A stretch of 64,000 nt of DNA, from positions 116,832,501 through 116,896,500 of the forward strand of contig NC_060215.1 of the NCBI RefSeq assembly GCF_021130785.1, in the 5' to 3' direction. Source of the DNA: Homalodisca vitripennis (lineage: Eukaryota; Arthropoda; Insecta; Hemiptera; Cicadellidae). This document shows, in pieces, positions 1 through 11,741 of this stretch. Every line of letters starts with the position of its first letter. Positions within the stretch are counted from its first letter, which is position 1. The notes under the pieces were generated by a model. That model did no database searches and was not told the DNA's origin. It worked only from the letters and a program-made list of their open reading frames with translations. The translations under genes and the position numbers were made by a program.

Positions 1-290
1 ATCAGTCCAAGACAAATTCATTATTACATTAACATCAGGTACAATAGTACTGTTTTAAAATCCACAGTAAGAAGTTTATTACATGAATAAGTAACAAAAT
101 AGTAATAGCTATGGTAATAACTATAATAATAAATATATTCTACTCTTTATACTGTCAAGAACTTTTTCCAGGGTGTAAACAAGGTAGTCTTTAGACTATG
201 AAATAATTAAGTTCTTTTTTAGCCAGTTTCTAGATAGGTTTCTGAGGTTTTTTGTTAGTAATATTTCTTGTTTTGAACCAGTATCCAGTA
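1..290. other. unassigned AT-rich left edge
   Basis: No host gene is visible. Read on the minus strand, 180-290 gives short phrases that could be the C-terminal end of the LINE whose reverse-transcriptase part lies at 1436-2095. If so, the element at 293-1430 is nested in that LINE. The match is too weak to be sure. Confidence 0.25.
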
Positions 291-751
291 TATGAGGTGC
301 CTAGAATCAAAACCCGCCAAGTCCAGATTTTTTCGAAATTGAGTTTGATATTGTTTCTTATAGATTTTTCCTTGCTGGATTCAATTCAACTGTTATTTTC
401 TATCAAACCCTGCCACATCCTAGTGTATTTTGAAGTCAAAGTTGAGGCTTAGTTGCAATATCCGCCAAGTCCAAACGCAGTTTCACCATTGTTAGTTTCA
501 AAATCTGCCAAGTCCACAACGGCCAATAGGAGCACCTGGTTTTGTCATGTGACTACCCGGCGACTACCCATTATCCTCTGTGAGTTGTTTGATTTTCCTG
601 TTTTATTTTTCTCATTGTGAGTATCCTGTCTCTTTTGAAAACACGTGGATTATTGTGATTATAGTTTTGTTTTTATAATAATTAGTGTATTAAATAATAT
701 TTTGTGATTGTTAATAAATACTAAATAGAATGTTGAATCACAAATGTTGAT

Positions 752-983
752 ATGTCTCACATAAGCCCAAAAACCATCAACAAGGGGGGTTGGCCTTAAA
801 TCTGCAAAGGTAAAGGATGTTGCCAGACTGCTCGCAAAGCACTTTGGAGAAGACTGGAGAAGCCACGAGATGCTAAAATTTTATCGCAATTTAGAAAACC
901 AAGAAGCTGAAGGTCACAACAATGAAGAAGATGAAAACATTATTGTTGATGAGGAAATTGATACAGAAATATTGTTACAGTAA
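752..983 (+). pseudogene. orphan peptide inside the TA-flanked element
   Basis: An ATG at 752 opens a short frame (MSHISPKTINK) that stops soon after. A frameshift at the run of G at 784-789 leads into an open frame from 780 to the stop at 983. That frame has a basic helical part containing LLAKHFGEDWRSHEMLKFYR followed by a very acidic tail (ENIIVDEEIDTEILLQ). This looks like the C-terminal end of a transposase or accessory protein whose remainder was deleted. I do not recognise the family. Polyadenylation-like AATAAA follows the stop within a few bases. Confidence 0.4.
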
Positions 984-1130
984 AACAATAAAGACTGTGT
1001 TTACTTTTGAAAAAAAACATTAAATTTTTTTACGTGCATTTGCAATTTTTTGTAATAATTATAACCAATATTTTTACTTAAGATTTGTTTTATTAAGCCT
1101 ATACCTAATTAAAGTGTAAACAAAGTAAAC

Positions 1131-1161
1131 TTTACCATAAGTAAAGTTTACTTATGGTAAA
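1131..1161. repeat. perfect 15-bp-stem hairpin
   Basis: TTTACCATAAGTAAA and its exact reverse complement are separated by one base. Surrounding GTAAAC/GTTTAC blocks extend the symmetry imperfectly. It lies inside the TA-flanked element and may be a structural or binding feature of that element. Confidence 0.7.
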
Positions 1162-1435
1162 GTAAACTTTACCATATCAAATCCCTCCAAGTCCCAATCT
1201 TAGAATCAAAATCCGCCAGATCCAAATATTGATTTAATATTTTTATAAATTTTTATGAAACTATTGTAGGGATTTTGATCATACATTGTCACTATATTAA
1301 AATAAAAATTATGTAATTTTTGTAACAAAAATTGGTTAGTTCTTATGATTATTCTGTTTGTGGCAGTTTTCTCCACTTTTCCGAAAATTTTTTGAGATGG
1401 ACTTGGCGAGTTTTGATTCTAGGCACCTCATATGC

Positions 1436-2095
1436 AAACTTTTTTCTACAGTTGGAGCAAAATTTATCTTACATTTCCTTTAATAGTAAGTTTTATAGCT
1501 AAGGGCTTTTTTCATCTTCTAGGCTTGAGATCCATTGGATACAGTTAACAGCATAAATGCCTGTACCATTTTTCTGCAGATTTGTGCATACTCTATTAAT
1601 GAAAGGTCGCTGTTTGTAATAACTCCTAGAAACTTTATCTAATTGACTAGTGATATCCAAGGAATGCTATAGATTCAGTGTTTCTTTCTTCTGAAATATA
1701 CTTGAGTTGTTTTTTCAGGATTAAATTCTAAGTCATTAAGTTTTCTATAGCTGAGAGCAGTTTTACAGCAATGCCAAGGAGTTGTAATAGAGTTATTCTG
1801 TCGTCACATTGATGAATAGGTAGTACCACTTTGACACATTACATAATTAATACAAAGTTTTGGATGAATGATGAAAAGTAATTATTGAGCAGGATAAACA
1901 ATGCAGGTCCTGGCATTGATCTCTGAGGAACTATGATTCCTTGAAGATTTTACCTGAATGTGATTGTGAGACTTGATATAATGCACTGTAACTCCATAAC
2001 TTGAGATTTTATGTAGAATTTACTAATAAACCACTTATTCAAAATATCTAAAATATCAAAGGATAGCATTTAAACAAAATCAAGCTGCTACCTAA
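1436..2095 (-). mobile_element. decayed non-LTR retrotransposon, RT fragment
   Basis: Minus-strand translation, with several stops and frame changes, gives reverse-transcriptase blocks in the right order: FDILDILNKWF, then a degenerate VPQRSMPGPALFILLNNYF (normally GVPQGSILGP..F..YINDL), then a later block like ESIAFLGYH. It is an old relic with no intact catalytic motif. The TA-flanked element abuts its downstream end and may have inserted into it. Confidence 0.55.
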
Positions 2096-3630
2096 GCAAT
2101 TAAAGTATTTTAGTCTAAAAATGAATCTGTAAGACATTTTTGTTACCAATGACGATAGCAAAATTGGTTGATTTGGTTACTTTGTCTAAGACTAATCTTA
2201 GAGATGTCTGTACAGAGGAAAAAGGGTCTTGAGAAAATTACTTATAAATAACTGCTGTTAGAAATGTCCCAGCAAAAGTTGATATAAATATCTACAAAAT
2301 AAGGTTTTGTGCATTCACTGGAAAATCTAATCTCTAGTTTGTAGGTAGTGTGTTATATAGCTGTTGGATAGTCAGTAGCACTATCTTAAAGGATTCTTTC
2401 TGGTATCAGGATGGCAAAAATGTGAGCAACTTTAGTGTGGATGATACTTTATTACACTTTTTATTTAATCAACAATAACACACATTCATATTGTTAGTTA
2501 AAATACACATCTTGTTCGTTAATGAAAATAGAAGTGAGACAATTAAGTTAAATGTCAGTAGCAGATGCGATTTACCACCCAGCAAACCAAACCCCAGAAT
2601 GGCAACCATGATGGGGTATAGAGACCACTTGCCTCAAAGTTCAACTTAGCAAAATATAGCAAATGCAAGGTTAAATATGCTAAAGAGCTTGAGAGTCAGA
2701 GCGTGTTTTGGGGTCTCCTGAGTGTTTATATCCTGGGTGAACTCGCTGTGAGCCTGGAGCACCCACCAATAACTTCAGCTCCCATTCCATTGGTGGAGTT
2801 TGCAGACTCTGTGTGCCAAAAAATGTGTTGGTTCTAAGCCTTGATTGGGCCATTAGCTGACCCCTTTCGGTTAACCAAAATCCTCACTTTTGATCAAATC
2901 CAATCAAATATTCTTCATATAGAAATCCTAATCTGTAGGCGTGCTAAAGCTTTCAAATGCCAACACCAGCCGGTTTGGAATAAATTTGGCAACTTATTCC
3001 TATGGAATATTTCTGATATTCAAACTTGATATCTTCCTTCAATAAATATTATTTCATAACCTATAACATCAGACATATTTACCTTAGGCTGAAGGCTTAT
3101 ACTTTATATGTTCCATTTCACTACTTCAAAATGGTAATATACCCTGACCAACAGTGAGATGACTAAGGGGGGGGGGAGATGAGAAAGATAAAACTCCCCA
3201 CCCAAGCCCCAAGAAATTTTAAATATATACATATAACAGCTCGATGGGGTGAAATTCATCTTAATTTAGTAAACACTATTTCTCATTTGATAACTGGACC
3301 TCAGTGAAATTATTAGTCAGTCACTGCTCTTCTCTTGGCAATCTCAAATATGCAGAACTCAAACCACTTTAAAAGAAAGGAGATATCAAAAATTAAAAAA
3401 AAACTATAGGCTAATCTGAGTCCTACCGTCTCTGTCAACAGTATTTTAAAAGGCTGCATTTCTTCAAATTTCTAGATTTCTTGAGTCAACAACATTAATC
3501 CTGCATCTGGCAGTTGAAATTCCTATAATGGCAGACACTATATTGCTAGTTGTACTTACCTTCATTCAATCCTATATAGAAAGTTTATTATTGAAATAAA
3601 GTGTAGACTATCATATATATATTACAGTAT
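2096..3630. other. intergenic, nothing recognised
   Basis: AT-rich sequence without convincing coding content. A short imperfect inverted repeat built on CCACCAAT/ATTGGTGG occurs near 2763-2800, and a G run near 3167. No RNA gene was seen. Confidence 0.4.
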
Positions 3631-3633
3631 AAA

Positions 3634-4109
3634 CCCTGGAACATTGTTGTGCAGTTGAAATAATTTTTTTACGAAAATTTAGTGATATCTTTTTCATTAC
3701 AACTAGAAAAAATAAAATATCCAAAAGTAAAGCTTTATAAAAAATAGAAATAATTTGTTTTATTACGTTTCAAAATATACAAAATGTTTCATGGAAGGTT
3801 TTTTATAGAAAACAAAGAAAATTCTAATTTTCTTAAGCGTTATAAATTTTTTGGGGTAAATATTGAAATATTGTCTTTTTACCAAAAATGACATATTCCA
3901 CATTCTACGTCTTCAGATATTTTATTTATGCTTATTATATCCGTGAAACATCCGGATTAATGTAATATAATATTTGTCTTACTTAAATCGTATTTTCGAT
4001 ACCAAAAGTATGATCAAAAATATGACTGCAAAGTCAACTAGTGACTAGTCGTCTAACATGGAAAAACATTTGTTAGTGACTAGTCGCTAGACGTCTAACA
4101 GATGGAGGG
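3634..4109. mobile_element. possible decayed piggyBac-type MITE
   Basis: The right end reads ...GATGGAGGG then TTAA (4110-4113), so inward it is CCCTCCATCTGTTAGACG, a piggyBac-like terminus at its TTAA target. Just inside are two copies of a GTGACTAGTCG..GTCTAACA motif (near 4031 and 4076). The proposed left end, TAAACCCTGGAACATTG at 3630, matches only partly and its TTAA is degraded, so the left border is uncertain. Confidence 0.3.
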
Positions 4110-4112
4110 TTA

Positions 4113-4740
4113 ACGAACAATTTGGGTTTAGGAAAGGACAAAACACCATAGGAGCAACTTCAAATTTATGTGACAACATTTTTAGGGCTTTAGATGGATA
4201 ACAGACCACAATTGGTGTGTTCTGCGATCTTTCCAAGGCTTTTGACTTTCTCAACAATAGTATTCTTCTTGAAAAGTTATCTGTTTACAACTTTTTTAAT
4301 AAGGCAATAAGATAGGTAAGATCTCATTTGGAAAACAATGTCAGCAAACTTTTATTACAAAAAATTAAAAAAGAAAGTCAAGATGAAAGGGAATCAAAAT
4401 TAAGTATCTCAAGGATCCATTTTGGTACCTTTTTTATTTTGCTTTACGTTTATGATTTGCCGAAAAATGTTTCTTACAATTTAATATTATATGTAGATGA
4501 AACAACAGCAAATACAAAAGCCAATTGTGGTAAGGAACTGGACGTAAATGTAAGGTAAAGTAAGCTCTAATTAAAATAATGGATTAAAATTGAACCAGAA
4601 AAAAACGATTAATATAATTAAGTACAACTCAAAGCTAGGATGTTTTAATACAATCATGTATCATTGTCAAAAGAATAAAACATTTGTGCCAATAGAAATA
4701 AGACACAAACTTTGTAATGTAATAAATGTATTGAAAGTGT
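4113..4740 (+). mobile_element. decayed non-LTR retrotransposon, RT fragment
   Basis: Plus-strand translation shows reverse-transcriptase finger and palm motifs: NEQFGFRKGQNT, FCDLSKAFDFLNNSILLEKL, then after a frame change a degenerate GTFFILLYVYDLP block and YVDETTA where YADDT is expected. Stops and the D-to-E change show it is dead. It begins immediately at the TTAA at 4110-4113. Confidence 0.7.
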
Positions 4741-6571
4741 CTTTTAAAGGTTGAATTCAGCTTGTTTCCAAATAATGATTTTAAGGGATGCTGTAGATTT
4801 AAAAAGCAAGAATTGTGATTTATTGCCCATATTTTTTTATGTTGTACAATAAAGGATTTAATTTTGGAGTACAGTGTCAGATACCAGAAGTATTTTTTAA
4901 ATAAAAAGAAATTTTTTCGGAGGATCTTCCTGAAGATTGTCTTGGAAACAGAAGTTTAAAGAGCTTGAAATATATCAGTTCCGAACTAGTGCATTTTAAA
5001 AGTTTCATTGTTGGTGCAGGCAAACTACAATAAAATCTGTAACCAAATTGGCCATGGGTACAATACCGGACATAAAAATAATTTTTAATAACCCATAAAT
5101 TACACCACATTAATTGAAAAAAACACCAACTTTATCTTAGGTGTTGGACTTTGTATATGAGTTCAAACCTAGTGCAGGTTCAGATCCTGTTTGTGAATAT
5201 CATTACACAAACCAGCACACTGTTGAATCTAATGGTGGTTTTTTTGTAGTTAAATTTTGGTCACCACAACACCAGTGCTGCTGGCCGTGTACTGTACCGA
5301 TATTTCCCCTTATTCTCTTTGAACAGGCCAGTGTCCCATAAGAACAGGCTAAAAAGTGGAACGATTCCTCTGGAATGTCTATATTCATTTATAGAAAAAG
5401 AATAGAGGTTTGGACTGAACAGTTAAACTTTTTTAATTCTAAATAACAACTGTTCTGATTCAAGTATTCTAACCCAACACACAGGCCCACTCATCTTCTA
5501 ACCACTGACGCAATTAAACCTATCTGAATGGTTTTAGTGCTGGTTTTATGTTCTAGTGGAAGTAATGAATATGTCTATAATAAATCTTAAGTCTTCACAT
5601 ATATTTTATTTGAATTTTATAAACAGAAAACACCTGAAACATAAATCAACATCAAAGTTATTGAAAAAAGATGTACCTCACAGATGGTTTTATTATTTTT
5701 CCTTAACAGTATGAGAGGACTCCCTCTAAGAGCAAATAAGTAAAATCAAGTAAATAATTTTGTCTAAATAAACCTCTGTTCTATCTGAAGTATTGTTTAT
5801 GAGAGTGCTTAAACCTGTATCTCAAAGAGTATCAATAATGAGTACTAGTGTTGTTATTGAGTTCCCACTTCACACAGTCAATAAAACTTGTTTGTCAAAA
5901 AAGATATATTCATGTATTGATGAACAGTGAGTACAAGTTTTGCTGTCTTAGAGGGTTAGCAGTTTTTATAAGGATTTCCATATAATTTCCATTTGCTGTA
6001 AGGCTCTGTGCTCTATCACAAAGCTGATACTCTAGTTATTATTCTCTCTAATGCAATTAATAACTTCTTTTGCTGCAAATTTTGTATTGTGTCTATGTGT
6101 TATATACAAAATAATCAAGACACTAATAAATGTAAGGTAAAGGTTTGTGAATTTGTTTAGAACTGTGCAATTGATTTCATTTTCAAAGCCTGCTAATTTT
6201 TAAAAATAAAAAAGTCAATAAATTTACCAGAATAATGTATAATCATATTAAAAGTCATATTTTGAAAAACCTAGAGACACATTTATGGTCCAAGGCCAAC
6301 AAGTAGGTGCTAATATGGGTACTAATGAAGCCCTTATGATTGTCACTTGTCTTATAAATCTTGAGAACTCCACAACTGCCTGTTACTTGAACCAATTTAT
6401 GTGATTTTCATTTTCTACGATCCCAATAAATTAAAATTTAATGAAATAAACATTTTTTGCTGCACATTTATTTTATCAAATTTCTGTGGTGTTGTAAAAT
6501 CTATAGTAGATGTGTAAAATAGTTTAATTTGACAAGTACCAATTTTGTGAAGCTGGGTCATCGTGTATACT
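4741..6571. other. region upstream of the carbonic anhydrase gene
   Basis: AT-rich and without recognisable coding sequence; short open frames near 4877-5388 look like chance. No TATA box is placed convincingly before the gene. The pyrimidine tract and AG at 6558-6577 look like a 3' splice site, so the true promoter may lie further upstream beyond a 5'-UTR intron. Confidence 0.4.
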
Positions 6572-6675
6572 TTTCAGAGCCTCGACCTATGAGAGCAAAG
6601 CAACCGAAAGAATTCCAGTCAGTTGATTACAAATTACAATGCTTCTTTCAGGAATCTTCCTTTTATTTCTGTCAG
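6572..6675 (+). CDS. carbonic anhydrase exon 1 (5' UTR plus signal peptide)
   Basis: The start ATG at 6639 opens MLLSGIFLLFLSG, a hydrophobic signal core. The coding part ends at 6675 in phase 1 before GTAAAC. The 5' border at about 6572 is a guess based on a splice-acceptor-like TATACTTTTCAG; it could instead be an initiator. Confidence 0.8.
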
Positions 6676-9600
6676 GTAAACTGATTTAATAATATAAGTT
6701 ACTATATTCTTATTGTTCTAGATCTAAATTATTTTTATTTTGTTAATGACAACTTATCATATCAAAAAGATATTATACATTGTATAATAATTTAACTGGG
6801 TGTTCCATTCCAATAACAGAATTCATAAAATACAACAAAAATAAAAATATCAAGTAAATTAGTTTTTTTAATTTATTACTGAAGAATACTTTACTTGTTT
6901 TGATTTTTTATCAAAGTTGCATTAAAGTGAAAAAATTTATTACAAATTAAATAAGTATGGTAAGTAAATGGAAACAGGGAGTTCTATTTCTGTAGAAATT
7001 AGTACACAAACATACAACTAAACATTAAATGTTTGCCACAATGTACTCAGACTTGACAAATACAGCATATATTCAAAGTTTGATTTCTGTAGTGTTAAAG
7101 AAATAATCTTTATTTATTAAAAGCAATGCGGATAGAAGTAGGTAAGGCTAAGCATTTTATAAAAATAAATTTAAATGACATTTTTCTTATTTTTTATGAT
7201 TAATCATATTCAAAAATATAAAGTGATTTAGAGACATATTATCAGGTGATTTAGAGACATATTATCAGATGATTTAGAGACATATTATCAGGTGATTTCA
7301 GAGATTGTTTCTGTGAGTTATTTATTTTCTACATTCATATGTTTTTAATGAGCTTCACTTTATGACTATCTGTATTGCATTGTTTTTTTACAGTTCTTTT
7401 ACGAAAAAATTAAGAATTAATTAAATTAAATTAAAGTAAGAAGAATTAAATTAAATATCAATATTTTAATGGTGTATGTATTTAAAACAAAAACTATAAT
7501 TATATTCATATACTATATAGACGTTTTGAGTGGTAGCCATTTAAAAGTAGTCAAAAAGTCCTTGTTTGGGTTTTGTAATGGCTTTTCAATATTTACTGTG
7601 GATTTATAATTACCATTCCAGAGCTGATTTATGTGATATACATTTTATTTATGGTGTTGGTAACGGTAATACCACTTAATCAAGACTATACTTCACCTTA
7701 ACCTTAAATACCAAGTACATTCAGAAAAAATGTTATGGTACTTAAGGTTGTCGAGACGTGAATGATTTGGGGCTCAATGGAAATTACAGTTTTTTACTGG
7801 TCCATGGGAAACCCTGCATTATTATCCAATTTGTTAATGTTTTCTAATTTCCAATAAAATTTTCATTCATTCATTTAAAATTTTTGAAGTAGTTCTTATA
7901 AAATGTCATTTACAGATAAAGTTGACATGTTTTGGCGACTTTGATTATTGTCAAAACATATTTAAACTAGACAAATTCAAAGTTGCACTTTCAAACAAAC
8001 ATTTGAATACAAGAACTAGTGTTTGTCTATTTATATGAGTGCTTTTGAACTTACATGTTTTCCTACAATATAACCAAGTTCTCTATTCCAAACTAAACAA
8101 ATGTAAGATAAGTACAGTTATAAATCAGCTATAATAGGTCTGAAGCATGTATGAAGAAAACATGCTCAGTGTATGGCCTTCACCAATTTCATAATTCTCT
8201 ACAATATGGTTTCACAGGAGAGGTTTAAATAAATTAGAACAGATCACACCAGCAAACTTCAAACATTTTATGTAATTACATTTTATTTATCAAATAATTA
8301 CTAACGGTTTTACTACATTTTTAACTTATCTTACTAGAGCATTTCTGAGACTAAATATTAAAATTCAGATGCTAACAAATACTTAACAGTTAATCTTTTT
8401 ATGATTTTATTTTAAACTCTCCATGTTTGCCTACAAACTAATGGCTTTCATACATATACACCCAAAAATATTCTAACACTTTTCACACTAATATTTTATA
8501 CTTGGCTCGGACACTTAAAGAGATAAAATAAATAAATGCTTACTTTGTTGTATTATAATTTTAAATCACAATGGTGTACGACATGATACATTAGTAAACA
8601 AAGTTTAATACCAAACAAAGATATCATGTACTGCTATGACATTCAATATGCACAATTTATGTTCAATTTTTTTTTATAAATTACAGCTTCACATTTATAT
8701 TCTTTATTGAGTTTTTGTCCTATTAAATGTCATAATTTTAATGTTACACTTAACGTGTGTTGGTTTAGTTATTTTAAACTGATTTCCTTAAATTACATGC
8801 CATTAGATTTGTAATTCGATTTAACAAAAAGTTTTACTATTAAATGTTTACAAAATTCTTGTTTTTCAGATAGTTTTAAAGTGCTAAAATCTTTATATGA
8901 ATGAGATTTAACTGTACAAATAGATACCAGTAAAATAAATATTTATACAGAATTGTATTTTCCTATATTTTGGTGTTCCTTACAAAAGATTTTTTTATTA
9001 AAGCACATATAGACGGCAAAAACAATGCACATTAAAAATAAATAAATGTTGAAACAATCTCTGAAATTACCTATTTATGAAACACTCTGTATTTTTGTAC
9101 ATAAATTTTACAGTTAATTTGTACTGATTAATTTAATGTAGTTAGCTATAAAATAATTAAAAATCATTCATTTGTATACCTCTATTTGAATTCATTTTTA
9201 GTTATTTTCAGGTGTAGTTATTGGTGATCATTTTGGATATTCAAGTGAATGTAAGTATATTCAATAAAAATATTAATGTTCTATATTCAAATTTGTTTGT
9301 AATTTTGAACTGAATTACAATTTTTATTATTTAAATTTAAACAGTACAGTAGTTTTAAATTTTATAAAAATGGTAGTAATAGTGTTAATTTACTACAACT
9401 ATGTGACACTCAACCCATACATGGAAGGCATATATTAAGTAATTAATTGATGTTTCTAGACAATTTCTATAAAGTTCTATACATTTCTTTGTATGTCTGA
9501 CTTAATGTAAGAACACCTGTGCTTTATTTTACAAGCTATATTTTTCAATTATATCTATATTTTTAGTTAAATTTTGAAGACGATCAGAATTATCTTCAAA

Positions 9601-11683
9601 ATTTGACTCAAACCTTTCTTTTTATTATTTTAATGAGTATATTAAATATTCCTGCTCTTGGGTGTTTACTGAGCCAGGCAGAAACCTTTGTAATATATTT
9701 AATAGAGAAAAAGTAACGATTAAAAACATTTCTCATATTTCTGAAATGGTTCTCAAGATAATTTAAATTGGCTTTGTAACTGATAAAATTCCAAGACTAT
9801 CTTTCTGACGATTATTGATGACAGACTTTCTTTTCAAGTCATACTGACTTCATTGCCAGGAGAATCAGAAGTGGTCTGTTTATTCTTCATAGACTGGTTG
9901 GCTATTGGATAGATAGGTCCTATGGATGCATATTGTCCCATATGTCTTATACTGTGGTGAACTGGAGATGGAGAGCACTGGATTTAAGAAATATGAACAT
10001 TTTTAAACTCAGAAGAGGTCAATAAGAATTATCTCTGACGTTTTTCTTGAGGACTCCTGCAAAAACTTCTTCCGGCTCAATAACTTATTGACTTTCTCTT
10101 CAATAGAAATTCTCATATTTTTCCAAAACCATAACATTGTTTCCTATCCATTATGAAACGCTGACAATTTTACTCTACTACACTGGCAAACCTTCTTTTC
10201 AAAAAGAACATTTAGAATGATTTACAATTGTATCAAGCTGTACAATGCCCTCACACCATCTCTAAGTCAGGGACTAACACGGCTAAGTTTAGACAGTCAT
10301 TGAAAACCTCATTGCTCATGAGGAATACTATTTTTTGTTGCACTTGAAATACTCAAAACAAAAGTTTTGAATTCTATAGTAACTTACAACCCTGGTTACT
10401 TATATAGGGTAAAGGTTTTGCAAGAACTCATTGGTGAAGCCTCGCCCAAAGAGTTCAACCAACTGGTTTTTTTGTGGTTTGAGTGAGTTTGTTGTGGTGT
10501 GAACTGTGTACTTGGGCTAAAGGCACTTGATCAAATGTGTCAAATAAAAGCCAATAAAAAAGCTGTTCCATTGACAGAGAAGGCCAGAATAGCAGCAAGA
10601 ACTAAGAAGAGGAAGCGGGATGGTACTGAAGAAGAATAGGAGATTTATAGGCCTGGAATTGATGCTATTGCCTAAATATAGACAATATTTTCTGTTTCAA
10701 CTTGACTTCCCGATAAACTCAAATTTTCAATTTAAGGTACACTTTTGTCAAAAAGTTCTGAAATTATGTCCTTAAACTTTCACCACATATTCCTATCAAT
10801 CTCCTTTACATGGTAAACTGCATTTACTGTATAATAGCTGTTAAAAATGTAATATAAAATATATTCAAGTTTTTGAATGTTTTTTTTTTCAAAACGTAAA
10901 TATATACACGTGTGTGAATGTATTTTACAAAACTCTAAATGTATATAAGCTTAATTTTAGGTTTAACAGTTAGTTAAATAGTTATGACAATATGTTGTAA
11001 AGTGTGGTTTACCTGGCTGTAGTAGGTTTCAAGTTAATAATACTGAAATATGACGAATTTAACATCGGGTTAAATGGGGTGACAGACTCCTGAATATTAT
11101 ATGTTTACAACCTAAATAATATTTTACCACTACAAAATTGTTGAATCACTGAACAATTCAGAAATATTTTAACACTTTGTCAATTTTTTTAGTGCAAAAG
11201 GAATGGATAAAAAAAAGTGCTGCTTGTGAAGGAAAAAACCAATCTCCGATTAGTATAAGCACAGTGAACGCAGTTCCTTTGGCAATTCCAGCATTGGAAA
11301 TGGTGGGATACCATAACCTTCTTCCCAGGCCCATCAGTATAAGCAATAATGGTCATTCTGGTTAGTATGCTAATATTTCACAGCATTATGCAATTGATAT
11401 ATTTATTTTACTTGTGATGTTTTATTTTAGATTGATATACCACTGGGTTTCATCTATTTCTGTATATGGGTTAAGGTTATATTCAATTGAATTAAATTCA
11501 AATGAACTGCCTTTCAACAAGAATATGACATTTTGTGTCCCAGCTGATTGCTATTTGGACTTCATATTACTAGCGTAATATAAATTTTCGACCAAAATAA
11601 CAATGAATAATAATATATTATTTAGGCAAAGCACCTATTTGTTGTGGTTTTTTTTAAGATTGCAAAATACTGAAGAAAAACAA

Positions 11684-11741
<58 letters not shown>

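Larger units (their letters stand above)
293..1430. mobile_element. TA-flanked DNA transposon, family unknown
   Basis: Terminal inverted repeats of about 33 bp with one mismatch bound this 1138-bp element: it starts TGAGGTGCCTAGAATCAAAA and the right end is the reverse complement. TA lies directly outside both ends, fitting a TA target duplication. The motif CCGCCAAGTCC or close variants recurs just inside both ends (near 315, 463, 494, 1184 and 1212, and inverted near 1400), as expected of transposase-binding subterminal repeats. The centre carries a short acidic reading frame (752-983) and a perfect hairpin (1131-1161). The TIRs do not resemble those of the mariner, pogo or piggyBac elements elsewhere in the window. 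It is probably non-autonomous; I cannot name the superfamily. Confidence 0.75.

Noticed and set aside
5141..5388. Overlapping open frames on both strands upstream of carbonic anhydrase
   Set aside because: Short, no domain, no splice or promoter context; chance.
7222..7300. Regularly spaced short repeats considered as a CRISPR-like array
   Set aside because: Head-to-tail 23-bp tandem repeat without spacers in a eukaryotic intron.
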